This document shows, piece by piece, positions 50,869 to 59,235 of a DNA stretch of 64,000 nucleotides. The notes below the pieces were generated by a model. It made no database searches. It saw nothing but the letters and a program-made list of their open reading frames with translations, and was not told the origin of the DNA. Where the stretch lies: contig JAUXZS010000061.1 of the NCBI GenBank assembly GCA_030692515.1, forward strand, positions 124,001-188,000, given 5' to 3'. The position numbers and the translations under genes were made by a program. How positions within the stretch are numbered: position 1 is the first letter of the stretch; the number at the start of each line of letters is the position of its first letter. The stretch comes from Bacteroidota bacterium (GTDB lineage Bacteria > Bacteroidota > Bacteroidia > B-17B0 > Aurantibacillaceae).

Positions 50869-51171
50869 ATGGTTGTTGGTACAATAGTAAAACTAAAAAG
50901 AGAATGTTTAGATAATCCTCCAGGCACAAGAGGAGTATGTTATGAAATATATGATAGAGGCAAAGGAGAAGAAGGGGTCTCAATTATATTTGAGAATGGA
51001 AAATGTGATGGCTTTTCTCTGAAAGACAGGGAAATACTGTTTCCTATTGGCATTTCAGAAGATTTAATGAATTATAAATATGAAAACATTAGTAAAGTGA
51101 ATGCAGATTTTTGGAATGGAATATTTAATAGGGCTTTGGTAATAACTAAACCAAAGGATAAAGACCAATGA
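50869..51171 (+). CDS. Small beta-rich protein, first gene of defence-like operon
   Basis: A 100-residue protein with an SH3-like start (VVGTIVKLKRECLDNPPGTRGVCYEIYD) and acidic beta strands. Its TGA is one base from the next ATG, so the two are coupled. I cannot name the family. It may be a regulatory or scaffold subunit of the following nuclease-like genes. Confidence 0.6.
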   Translation: MVVGTIVKLKRECLDNPPGTRGVCYEIYDRGKGEEGVSIIFENGKCDGFSLKDREILFPIGISEDLMNYKYENISKVNADFWNGIFNRALVITKPKDKDQ

Positions 51172-51172
51172 T

Positions 51173-51835
51173 ATGCTTACCTCAATAAAAATAAGAATTG
51201 ATTTACCTGTGGATGCTGACAAAAGTTGGGATCCGGTCACTGATTTCAAGAAACACATCGAGAAGATCCCAGGAATTAAATATGAAATGTTGCCTTATGA
51301 GGAAGACCATACAAACTGTGTAGAAAAATTATTTGAATTGGGATTAACGAATGTGATTAATCCCGAACAGTATAGTGAAGCCCTCGGAACACCTTATGAT
51401 ACAAGAACAGATATTATTTACACTATCGGTAAATACTTAAAAAGAATTATTCTTGCCGATCATCTTGTAATAGTTGACAATTACATTTTTTGGGGTGAAA
51501 ACAAAAAGGAATCGTACACTAATTTTATTTTGGATATTTTCCGTGACTATATTCCAAAACTTCAAAAAATAACATTTGTAACAAACAAAAGACACTATGA
51601 TAAAGAATTGCATAATACAATATCAGAAGGTTTTCTAAATGTAAAGAAGCATATTTCTATCGATACAAAATTTTCAGATAATTTCCATGATAGACTTTGG
51701 GTTTGTGGAGATAGAGGGATATTTGTTGGGACTTCATTAAATGGAATAGGACAAAAATATAGCCTCATTGACTACATAAAACGTGAAGATTTGAGTGCCA
51801 TTCAGAGTGCATTAAGAGCAGAGAAATTAATTTAA
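51173..51835 (+). CDS. PLD-like (phospholipase D superfamily) protein
   Basis: A 220-residue protein. Near the C-terminus FHDRLWVCGDRGIFVGTSLNGIG follows the one-motif PLD-like pattern (HDR...D...GTSLxxxG) of short nuclease or phosphodiesterase-like proteins that accompany anti-phage genes. The classical HxK is not seen; the His of FHDR would be the nucleophile candidate. The N-terminal 120 residues are helical with a long internal connector. It is the second gene of a four-gene operon with 1- and 14-base gaps. Confidence 0.62.
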   Translation: MLTSIKIRIDLPVDADKSWDPVTDFKKHIEKIPGIKYEMLPYEEDHTNCVEKLFELGLTNVINPEQYSEALGTPYDTRTDIIYTIGKYLKRIILADHLVIVDNYIFWGENKKESYTNFILDIFRDYIPKLQKITFVTNKRHYDKELHNTISEGFLNVKKHISIDTKFSDNFHDRLWVCGDRGIFVGTSLNGIGQKYSLIDYIKREDLSAIQSALRAEKLI

Positions 51836-51849
51836 ACAGAGCATTAGAC

Positions 51850-54078
51850 ATGCAAATCAGAATGAATCCAACAACTCAATACCATCTTTCACTAAGAGCA
51901 AGACACTTTCGTTATTTGTTTTTTGTTGAACACACCTGGTCATTAGACGAAATAAGAAAGTTAATACATACGAATTTAAAATTATGGGGCGGAAGATACA
52001 ACGCAATCATTCCTGTTTACGATAATGTAATTTCAAAAGAATACATCGAGGTTATAAAGCATTATGATCCTGACTTTATTGGCCACACTGCAAACGTAAA
52101 TCCTGAATTAATAAAGAATCTAAATATTTTTAATCCTGAAAAATATTTTAAGTTGGATGAGCCTTCGGAAAATATGCTTCAAGGTGTTAATGCAGGGTAC
52201 TTAATGGGCAATCATATAAACCGAGAAATACCAACAATCATAAATGATAATCAAAAGGGGTTGGAAAATTTTTATTCGCTAAATTTCTGTGCAAATAAGG
52301 ATACTTATACGCCAAAGCTCCCATTGGAAGGTATTACCACTATTGATACCTCACCTTGTTTTTCTATCTGCGAATACATTGTTAAAAGAAAGCCAAAATT
52401 GCGTAGTGTTTTGCCAATGATTAATATAAACACAATCGTTCTCCGTGATGAATCTCTTTCATGCAATCAATTTGAGTTGATAATTTCAAAAGGAAGTGGA
52501 TCTGCTGAAGATTTCTTTTATTTCTGGAACAGGCAATTATTTATTGGAAACAATCCCGTATTAAATCAAATAATAATAACAGAGGAAGAACTTGAAATAC
52601 TCATAAAGGATAAATCCTTTGGAGAATTGCTTTATCCTTTGGCAAAAGACCAAAATACAGTTATAGCAACTTCTTTTACCCTAAATGAAAGAGAGGTTCA
52701 AAAAATAATTGAAGAAAAATTAAAACCTCTCAATAAATACATCAGATTTGACTACAAAGGCCATAAGACATTTCCCTTTAAAATTTTAGATGCGAATGGT
52801 CTATATGAGAGAAATTATGGAGAGAATATATTTAAACAAGCATTTTTATCTGATAAAGGTCTTTTGCATTTTCCAGGATTAAGTTTTTCAAACAGTATTC
52901 AAGGTCAAAATAATTGGGTTGTGGATATTGAAGTTGAGAAGATCGGTGAGTATTCAAAGCAAGCGGAAAAGTTTTCTAAACACACAGAACATCAGTATTA
53001 TTTTAATCTTAAAGGACGTATTAATCGACAAAATAATATTTCTGTATATATTGATAACACACAACAATCACTCGAAATAAGTATTCCATCCTTTAATCAA
53101 AGAATACGGCAAATAATAAGTTCTCCAAAAATTAATTCAAAAAAAATAGACACGCAATATAAGGATTTGGGTATTGGAGATTCAGGAGCAAGATTGTCTT
53201 CTTTCATAAGATTGTTTGAAGGAAATCTAAATGAGATGGGAGATTTTTTAGAAGATAAATTTTGGTTTGATATAATTTATGATCTTTCATCCAATAGACG
53301 CACTGAAGGCAACAATATTAGTTTTAATGAAATTAAATCGCGCTGTATAGCTGAAATGGAGAAGGATAGTGTTCAACTTGATCCAGCGACATATAAGAAT
53401 GAAAAAAATCTTGAAGAAGGGTTGCGAAGGACTATGAATGAGTGGTGTGAAAAAAAGATTTTTTTTATGGGATATGTGGTGAAGTGTCCAAGTTGTTCAT
53501 CAAAATTCTGGTATAGTATTAGTGAAGTGTCGCACGATATTAAATGTAAGGGATGCCAGGAAAGCACTTTACTTCCGGCAGAAACACCCTTTTCATATAA
53601 ATTGAATGATTTAGTAAAAAACAATATTTGCCGGATGGAAGCAAGCGGCAAAATTCAACCGGATGGTAATTCAACGGTAGTGAGAGCCTTGCTTTCGCTT
53701 AATCGAAAAAGTAGAAGCAGTTTCAACTTTTCTCCACAAGTTGACTTGTATCCAAGTCCACAACCGGGAATAAAACCACTTACAGATTTGGATATTGTCT
53801 GCGAAGTTGATGGAAAACTATATATCGGAGAAGCCAAATATTCATCAGAGGCATTTATTGACGAGAGCAGAAAAAGTCTTTTAAATCTTATAGAGGTCGC
53901 TAAATCTGTGGTTCCCGACCATGTCATCATTGTCTGTACTAAGAATGAAAACAGCCGTATTGAAAATGAATTAAAATTTCTTGCGCATCATTTAAAAGAC
54001 TTACCTATTACGTTGGAATGCCTAATCACGCATGAGCCGAGTTATGAATTTGCTTCATATAGATATTTCTACCGTTAA
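51850..54078 (+). CDS. Large protein with zinc ribbon and C-terminal PD-(D/E)XK-like domain
   Basis: A 742-residue soluble protein. Residues 1-500 are not recognisable. Around residues 545-575 CPSCSS...CKGC forms a four-Cys zinc ribbon. Near residues 645-665 LTDLDIVCEVDGKLYIGEAKYSS has the D...E-x-K layout of a PD-(D/E)XK nuclease core. A large N-terminal sensor-like part joined to a zinc ribbon and a nuclease resembles effectors of restriction-type defence. An ATG four codons in (MNPTTQ) is an alternative start. Confidence 0.62.
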   Translation: MQIRMNPTTQYHLSLRARHFRYLFFVEHTWSLDEIRKLIHTNLKLWGGRYNAIIPVYDNVISKEYIEVIKHYDPDFIGHTANVNPELIKNLNIFNPEKYFKLDEPSENMLQGVNAGYLMGNHINREIPTIINDNQKGLENFYSLNFCANKDTYTPKLPLEGITTIDTSPCFSICEYIVKRKPKLRSVLPMININTIVLRDESLSCNQFELIISKGSGSAEDFFYFWNRQLFIGNNPVLNQIIITEEELEILIKDKSFGELLYPLAKDQNTVIATSFTLNEREVQKIIEEKLKPLNKYIRFDYKGHKTFPFKILDANGLYERNYGENIFKQAFLSDKGLLHFPGLSFSNSIQGQNNWVVDIEVEKIGEYSKQAEKFSKHTEHQYYFNLKGRINRQNNISVYIDNTQQSLEISIPSFNQRIRQIISSPKINSKKIDTQYKDLGIGDSGARLSSFIRLFEGNLNEMGDFLEDKFWFDIIYDLSSNRRTEGNNISFNEIKSRCIAEMEKDSVQLDPATYKNEKNLEEGLRRTMNEWCEKKIFFMGYVVKCPSCSSKFWYSISEVSHDIKCKGCQESTLLPAETPFSYKLNDLVKNNICRMEASGKIQPDGNSTVVRALLSLNRKSRSSFNFSPQVDLYPSPQPGIKPLTDLDIVCEVDGKLYIGEAKYSSEAFIDESRKSLLNLIEVAKSVVPDHVIIVCTKNENSRIENELKFLAHHLKDLPITLECLITHEPSYEFASYRYFYR

Positions 54079-54090
54079 TTACTGTAATAG

Positions 54091-55422
54091 ATGGCATCTG
54101 TATATAACAGGCAAAACGCATTAAAAATAAACGATCAGGAACTTGATACGGTCTTAAAAATCGTTGAAGATACATTTGAGAAAAATTGGCTTTGTGAAAA
54201 GAAAGACAACCCATTGCAAAAACTTTGGGAGAGAAGGGATAGTTTATCAACGAACGAATTATTTTCACTCGGAATATGTTTGCAAAGGTTAAACGGTATT
54301 GATTCCAATTGGGTTAAGAAGCAGGTAAAAATTATAAAAACTGGTCCATCCAATAATAGAATAGGAGCGTTTTTTGAAGTGTTCGGATTGGGCTTCTTAG
54401 GATCAGAAAGTAGAATTATTCCTTCAAAAGAAAACCAGCCCGGATATGATGGTATTTTAAATTTGGATGCAGGTAAGTCTATGAGAATTTCTCTTAAAAA
54501 TTATGGTATTTCAGCACATCAAAAAGATTTTATTAAGAACTCGGAACAAATAGAATTGCTGATTAAACAGTTGCTCAGTAAACATAATTTACCACCACTT
54601 CAAGTATTGATTGAAAGCCCCGAAAACTATCCTGTGCAGAAGGATTGGAACAATCTGAAAAAATATCTTCCAACTTTATTTGAACGTTTTAAAAAGAACA
54701 AGGAAGATAGGACAATGATAATTGACCGAAGCTGGGTTATTCTTCTGCCGGATTTGGGAAATAGAGGCCAGGCGTTTCATAAAATTCAGAAATCATATAC
54801 TTTAATCATTACCTCAAAGTATCACAAGAACGAAGAAAATAATCTTTTTGATAAATTGAATGATGCCTGCCATAACTTAACTAAGCATTCCAATATCGAA
54901 ACAAAAGATATTATCAATTTTGTATTTATTCATTTACCAACTTCTGCCTCAATAAAGAATTGCACTACTTGGGTTGAGAACTACTTCAGAGATTATCCTA
55001 ACAAACCTATTTCCGGTGTTATTCTCTATCAACCTTGCGTTGCAAGTGATTTTTTAAATCAGAAAACATTTATTAGCCATTGTTTTTCTATTAAAATAAA
55101 AGCTGATAAATTTTTAGAATGGAATAATAATTTAAAACAAATTGATTTTGGAATACCTGTCGGAATAATCGCAAATGAACCAGCCACATTGAAACTTATT
55201 GTTGATGATTCAATGTCTGTGAGTATTGATGATAGATATATTTATCAAAGAGGAAATCATTATTTAACCGCAGTCAAAGGAACAGATGGTAGTTTAGGAG
55301 GAAATATAACAAAAGTCAGTTCAGGAATATTCACTCATCTTGCCATAAAACCATTTGAAGATCAACAGGAAGTTATTATTAGTGGGAGATTTGAACCTGA
55401 AGATGAGTTGATGATATTATGA
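54091..55422 (+). CDS. Second nuclease-like protein of the defence-like operon
   Basis: A 443-residue soluble protein that follows the previous gene after 12 bases. Residues 120-150 (RIIPSKENQPGYDGILNL ... MRISLKNYG) have a D...xLK arrangement found in PD-(D/E)XK endonucleases, where D (GYD) and K (LKN) would be active-site residues. The C-terminal 100 residues are beta-rich and could be a recognition domain. No named family. The AT-rich composition of this operon differs visibly from the flanking virus-like genes. Confidence 0.58.
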   Translation: MASVYNRQNALKINDQELDTVLKIVEDTFEKNWLCEKKDNPLQKLWERRDSLSTNELFSLGICLQRLNGIDSNWVKKQVKIIKTGPSNNRIGAFFEVFGLGFLGSESRIIPSKENQPGYDGILNLDAGKSMRISLKNYGISAHQKDFIKNSEQIELLIKQLLSKHNLPPLQVLIESPENYPVQKDWNNLKKYLPTLFERFKKNKEDRTMIIDRSWVILLPDLGNRGQAFHKIQKSYTLIITSKYHKNEENNLFDKLNDACHNLTKHSNIETKDIINFVFIHLPTSASIKNCTTWVENYFRDYPNKPISGVILYQPCVASDFLNQKTFISHCFSIKIKADKFLEWNNNLKQIDFGIPVGIIANEPATLKLIVDDSMSVSIDDRYIYQRGNHYLTAVKGTDGSLGGNITKVSSGIFTHLAIKPFEDQQEVIISGRFEPEDELMIL

Positions 55423-55430
55423 TGAGGAAC

Positions 55431-55478
55431 TTAGCCGACATGATTTTCTTTTGCTTTCATTTTTAGCTACAAAGATTA
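55431..55478 (-). pseudogene. Remnant 5' end: promoter-like sequence and nine-codon open frame
   Basis: Reading leftward, TAATCTTTGTAGC (one base longer than TAnnTTTG) is followed by ATG at 55460 and nine codons, MKAKENHVG, then a stop at the border of the rightward operon. The promoter plus start resembles the sequence before the gene at 49381 (TTTGTGGCTAAAATGAAA). It may be the severed start of a gene lost when the island was inserted. Confidence 0.3.
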
Positions 55479-55512
55479 ATTCAATGGTGGTTTCATGCAG
55501 GTTTTACTAATT

Positions 55513-55866
55513 CTATACCACCTCAATCCATTCGCAATAATCCGCCAGGTCGGCAAGGTGAATACGACCATACTTAACCGATGAATAATATCCCTGTTTT
55601 TCATATCGCTTTTTCCACATCTTAAAATACTGGTCTCGCTCTTTGATGGAGTTAAATAGCGGCACACCAATACGAATACTAAAACCGTCAGGCGAAATGA
55701 CATCGTATTTTTTGTTTTTAGATACTTTCTTTTCGGGAAAAGAATATTCAATATAGAATCCACCTTTAACTGTTTTCATGGTGGCTTTCCCGCCTCTCTT
55801 TTTAATTTTTTCAAAATGAGTTTCGGCTGCTTTTTTGTTACTGTGTGTTTTAGTATAGGTTTTCAT
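55513..55866 (-). CDS. Small conserved-looking protein, unknown
   Basis: A 117-residue basic protein. The N-terminal half resembles a small alpha/beta unit (KKAAETHFEKIKKRGGKATM). The C-terminal half carries FSIRIGVPLFNSIKERDQYF and ends LADLADYCEWIEVV, a pattern I associate with small Bacteroidota mobile-element proteins but cannot name. No membrane helix. It lies 15 bases downstream of the packaging ATPase gene. Confidence 0.55.
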   Translation of the reverse strand: MKTYTKTHSNKKAAETHFEKIKKRGGKATMKTVKGGFYIEYSFPEKKVSKNKKYDVISPDGFSIRIGVPLFNSIKERDQYFKMWKKRYEKQGYYSSVKYGRIHLADLADYCEWIEVV

Positions 55867-55881
55867 GGTATAGTTTTTTGT

Positions 55882-56799
55882 TTATGCTGCTTTAGCTTGC
55901 GTTATCTTTTCAGTGGCGATAGGGCTTTTAAAATTTACTTCGTGATACCGGAGCAACTCGCCAATAAGCTTCACGACAACTTCATTTCTATTTTTATAAA
56001 TCAACTTGCCGTAAAAATCTCTTTCCAACATCATACGTCTGACCATTCCGTTTTCTTCTGTATCGAGATATTTCTTACAAGCCCGGATATAGGCTTGCAC
56101 ACTGCATCCACGCAGTTTTAGCTTTCGCATGTTCACATACACAAAGAATCTAATGTTTCCGATCAGGTATTGCTCCTCAACTATTATCGTTGCAATACGG
56201 ACCAGGAAATAATTGGGGATCCGGTTACGATACCGGGTAACGTCATCTACCTGTTTATGCAGCCGTAACCAGGTGCAATTCTGAAATTCCGTAGTGGTAA
56301 TTTTGGCAATAGATTGGTGAGAAATCATTATATCCAGTCCGTGATGGCGATTGGTTGTGAGCAACCCCACAATAGTTTGTCCTTTTGCACCTGTCATGTA
56401 TTTGTCAAGATCTTCTAATACAAGCAAACCGTCTGTGAATTGTTTTACCATCCGCTCAACGGTATCCCGTTTTTCTTCAATGGACATGGTTTCACCATAC
56501 TTGGTGAGCGGACGTATCCTGCGGGCGCGAATGTTTTTTAAATCACGTATAAAGTCGGGACTAACAGTAGTGTAGCATTCGTAATCATCATCGTTCACAT
56601 CAAAGATTAAAACCTTACGCCCTTTCCTACCTACTTCAGGGTGATCCCGGAGATAATTCTCAATTTCAAGAATATTACGGAATGTTTTACCAACGCCTGT
56701 TTCACCGCAAACCAGCATTAACATTGGCTGGCGTTCGTCCTGTTTATTCACCAGGACTATTCCCTGAAAAAGTTTGGGTTGTTCATTTGTTACCGACAT
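55882..56799 (-). CDS. FtsK/HerA-type (A32-like) packaging ATPase
   Basis: A 305-residue ATPase without a membrane domain. Walker A is GETGVGKT at residues 32-39 and Walker B is LLVLEDLD at 125-132. The segment TTNRHHGLDIMISHQS at 148-163 matches the Arg/Gln sensor region of HerA/FtsK family members. The size and lack of transmembrane helices fit genome-packaging ATPases of tailless membrane-containing viruses, and not chromosomal FtsK or conjugative coupling proteins. No terminase is present in the window. Confidence 0.72.
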   Translation of the reverse strand: MSVTNEQPKLFQGIVLVNKQDERQPMLMLVCGETGVGKTFRNILEIENYLRDHPEVGRKGRKVLIFDVNDDDYECYTTVSPDFIRDLKNIRARRIRPLTKYGETMSIEEKRDTVERMVKQFTDGLLVLEDLDKYMTGAKGQTIVGLLTTNRHHGLDIMISHQSIAKITTTEFQNCTWLRLHKQVDDVTRYRNRIPNYFLVRIATIIVEEQYLIGNIRFFVYVNMRKLKLRGCSVQAYIRACKKYLDTEENGMVRRMMLERDFYGKLIYKNRNEVVVKLIGELLRYHEVNFKSPIATEKITQAKAA

Positions 56800-56829
56800 C
56801 TCATCTTAAAGTGTTTCCGGGTAAGTATA

Positions 56830-57726
56830 TTATTCGGAGGTCTCCAATACAGAATCAGGTAATCCGGTACGATTAGTTGTTTTAGAATTTTGTATTGTTT
56901 CTTCATAAACTACTTCAGCTTCTTCTTCCTCTTTTTTTTCTGTTTTGTTTTCCGAAGTGGTTGTGTGCTTCTCATTTTCTCTCTCTTGCTCATCCTCTCT
57001 GTAACTTGCAACTTCTTTGCGGATTATATCACGTATGCGCTCAACCAGCATTTCATTTTCTGCACGGATCTCCATTACTACTTTTGCTTTCTTAATAATG
57101 ATAGACAGAGCCACGCCTAACAATTGCTGTTCAGGAGTAAGTACCTTAGCTTTTTTGCGCAGCACATGAATCAATAGTGGGCGTAACATCGCCTTATCTT
57201 CTTCATCCAGCTTTATCCGCTTAATGTTCTTGACATTCTGTTCTTCAATGACCTGAATCACTTCATCAAAGTCATAAAAATCTTTATGCTTGCGAATGGT
57301 TACAAAGTAACCTGCTCCAACTTCCAGAAGTGTATTGTTTACCACCCCTAAAATGGTATCGGCCATCATGGAGGCATGACCTATCGGAACGTTAAATTCA
57401 CCTGGTTCTTCGGAGCTGGTAGAAGTTGTACCTGTATTTTCTTCTGTCGGCTCCGCATCAATTTCCTGCTCAGGCGCATCCAAAGGTTCTTCTTTAGGTT
57501 TATCCTTCGTCTGCTCTTTGCTTTCGTCTCCAGGCTTGTTTTCCTCCTTTCCAGTAGGATTCGCTTTGCTTTCAGTTTTAGAAGCGGTGGCCTCTGTTGA
57601 TGGATTGTTTTTTTGAACAATCGGTTGTGCAAGTGGACTGTCGTTTTCCTCCGGTATTTCTTCAAAAGCAATATCCTGTGGATCCTTCTTTAAAACTTTT
57701 TCTATTAATTCTTTATTTTCTGACAT
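56830..57726 (-). CDS. Acidic-linker protein with central helical domain, unknown
   Basis: A 298-residue protein. Residues 1-105 are a Glu/Pro/Thr-rich disordered segment. Residues 108-235 form a folded helical domain (FNVPIGHASMMADTILGVVNN ... LRPLLIHVLRKKAKVLTPEQ), and the rest is a Glu/Lys-rich tail. No membrane helix is obvious. It is spaced 30 bases from the ATPase gene. Not recognised; possibly a replication or packaging accessory protein. Confidence 0.55.
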   Translation of the reverse strand: MSENKELIEKVLKKDPQDIAFEEIPEENDSPLAQPIVQKNNPSTEATASKTESKANPTGKEENKPGDESKEQTKDKPKEEPLDAPEQEIDAEPTEENTGTTSTSSEEPGEFNVPIGHASMMADTILGVVNNTLLEVGAGYFVTIRKHKDFYDFDEVIQVIEEQNVKNIKRIKLDEEDKAMLRPLLIHVLRKKAKVLTPEQQLLGVALSIIIKKAKVVMEIRAENEMLVERIRDIIRKEVASYREDEQERENEKHTTTSENKTEKKEEEEAEVVYEETIQNSKTTNRTGLPDSVLETSE

Positions 57727-57733
57727 GGCTGGC

Positions 57734-58198
57734 TTAATTAATTTTTCCGATAAAATCTATGAGCTTTGATTCGAGCAGTGTGTAATTGGAAACAAAGCGT
57801 GTGTTGCCTTTCGGCATGGATATACGTTCTTCGGATATAGAATAACCATACATCACAATCCGCTCACTACATTGGAAGGAAAGACCTATTTTTGAAAAAG
57901 TATCATCCGTGTACTTGCGAAGCAAGTGATAGCAACACATCCGGGCATCACGATAACTGCGCACATTACTGATATAAAAAAGTTCAGCATCCAATTCAAA
58001 TACCCGTATAGCGAGGTTCACCAGGTATTGAGTAATCATTTTAATTTTTTCCTGCTCATTTTGTGTAACTGTTGTATTGCAGATAAAGCTGTCTAAAAGA
58101 CAAATCGTTCGGTGAAGGCCGATTTTACCTATAACCTTATCTATGCTGATTTGCAGGTGGCCATAATCACTGGCGGTGTTAGTTTCGTTCACTTTCAT
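57734..58198 (-). CDS. Protein with DnaA domain IV-like DNA-binding region
   Basis: A 154-residue protein. Residues 90-140 (SYRDARMCCYHLLRKYTDDT, FSKIGLSFQCSERIVMYGYS) follow the pattern of DnaA domain IV: R-x-x-A-R x5-LL-x-KYT-x-x-x-x-IG. There is no AAA+ domain, so it could be a stand-alone origin-binding or regulatory protein of the element. The ATPase module lies downstream, and a 75-base gap precedes the next gene. Confidence 0.5.
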   Translation of the reverse strand: MKVNETNTASDYGHLQISIDKVIGKIGLHRTICLLDSFICNTTVTQNEQEKIKMITQYLVNLAIRVFELDAELFYISNVRSYRDARMCCYHLLRKYTDDTFSKIGLSFQCSERIVMYGYSISEERISMPKGNTRFVSNYTLLESKLIDFIGKIN

Positions 58199-58273
58199 TG
58201 AGTTTTTTTTGTTAAATTGAAGTTGCTAAATTGGCAATATAATACCAATTTAGCAACCAATCGAATAAATAAA

Positions 58274-58957
58274 TTATTCACTTTTCAGGATGATTTTATA
58301 ACAGGTATCGTACTTGCCTTTGTGCAGGCAAAACTTACCCACCAAAAGCCTTTTACCATTGAGGTCTGTTTTAAAGCCTTTTTTCTTCAGTTCAGCGGGT
58401 AATACGGTATGCTTCTTATCAGCCAAAAGTTCTTCGAGTATTTCTTCATCGGTAGGTTCCTTTACTGGCTCCGGTTCAGGGGTAGGTTCCGGTTCCGATG
58501 TTTCTTCCTGTGCTTCAGGAGCGGGTTCTTCAAAAGGCTCCGGGGCTGGTTCGGGTTGAACTTCTTCTTCCTTTATTTCAGGTTCCTGTTCCTGGATTTC
58601 CGGTTCAGGTTCCAAAACTGGTTCTTCTATAACTTCCTGGATAGGTTCGGGAATTGGTTCTTCCAAAGTTTCTTGGATTTCAAATCCCTGCTCCTGTAAT
58701 ACTACTTCCGGTTGTTCATCTTCTTCCCGGTCGTTATTCTCCAGGTGATCCTCAAAATGTTCCTCCAGGTCTTCGTCCAGTTCGTGAGAGAGCATTTCAA
58801 GTTTGTTCAATAGCTTTTCCTTGTCTTCATCGGTAGTATGCTGTAAATCTTCTTCCAGCTCGTCAAAGCCTTTGATACGTTTTTGCAGCATTTCGGGAAA
58901 AGTTTGGATATCTAAATTGTTATCCTCAATAAACTGTTGGTGCGGAAATTTTTTCAT
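58274..58957 (-). CDS. Acidic low-complexity protein with small folded ends
   Basis: A 227-residue protein. The N-terminal 75 residues are helical (FIEDNNLDIQTFPEMLQKRI, KLLNKLEMLSHELDEDLEE). Residues 80-170 are a Pro/Glu-rich repeat (PEPEPE, EEPxPE units). The last 55 residues fold as a small basic domain (TVLPAELKKKGFKTDLNGKR ... YDTCYKIILKSE). The acidic, Pro-rich spacer suggests a tether or a DNA mimic. Not recognised. Confidence 0.55.
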   Translation of the reverse strand: MKKFPHQQFIEDNNLDIQTFPEMLQKRIKGFDELEEDLQHTTDEDKEKLLNKLEMLSHELDEDLEEHFEDHLENNDREEDEQPEVVLQEQGFEIQETLEEPIPEPIQEVIEEPVLEPEPEIQEQEPEIKEEEVQPEPAPEPFEEPAPEAQEETSEPEPTPEPEPVKEPTDEEILEELLADKKHTVLPAELKKKGFKTDLNGKRLLVGKFCLHKGKYDTCYKIILKSE

Positions 58958-58977
58958 ATTATTATTTGTTAATTGGT

Positions 58978-59211
58978 TTATACAGTTTGTTTTTCTTCAT
59001 CGTTAAAACGGGATTCAATCATTCCCGAAATACCCGCAGTCAGTATTGAGGTAACTAATACTACTCCAACGGTTTTTAAAAACTCTTTTGTAGGTGGAAT
59101 GTTGTAGGTGAACTTTCCACCCGCATTTTTTCCAAGGTTGTAATAGAGTAATGCTTCAGCTGTTCCTATTACAAGTCCAACAGTTGTTATTATTATGGTA
59201 TTTTTATTCAT
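58978..59211 (-). CDS. Small two-helix membrane protein
   Basis: A 77-residue protein with two membrane segments (IIITTVGLVIGTAEALLYYNL and TVGVVLVTSILTAGISGMI) and an acidic end (NDEEKQTV). The ATG has the AAAGCCATG context found before several virion-module genes, linking this module to the structural one. Function unknown. Confidence 0.6.
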   Translation of the reverse strand: MNKNTIIITTVGLVIGTAEALLYYNLGKNAGGKFTYNIPPTKEFLKTVGVVLVTSILTAGISGMIESRFNDEEKQTV

Positions 59212-59235
59212 GGCTTTGCAATATTTGTAACGTGA

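Noticed and set aside
50869-55422. DISARM, BREX or type I/III restriction system
   Set aside because: A PLD-like protein is present, but no methyltransferase, DUF1998 protein, PglZ or operon helicase is.
58314-58836. Plus-strand frames rich in Ser, Gly and Phe opposite the acidic protein
   Set aside because: They are mirror images of the Pro/Glu-rich repeat of the minus-strand gene.
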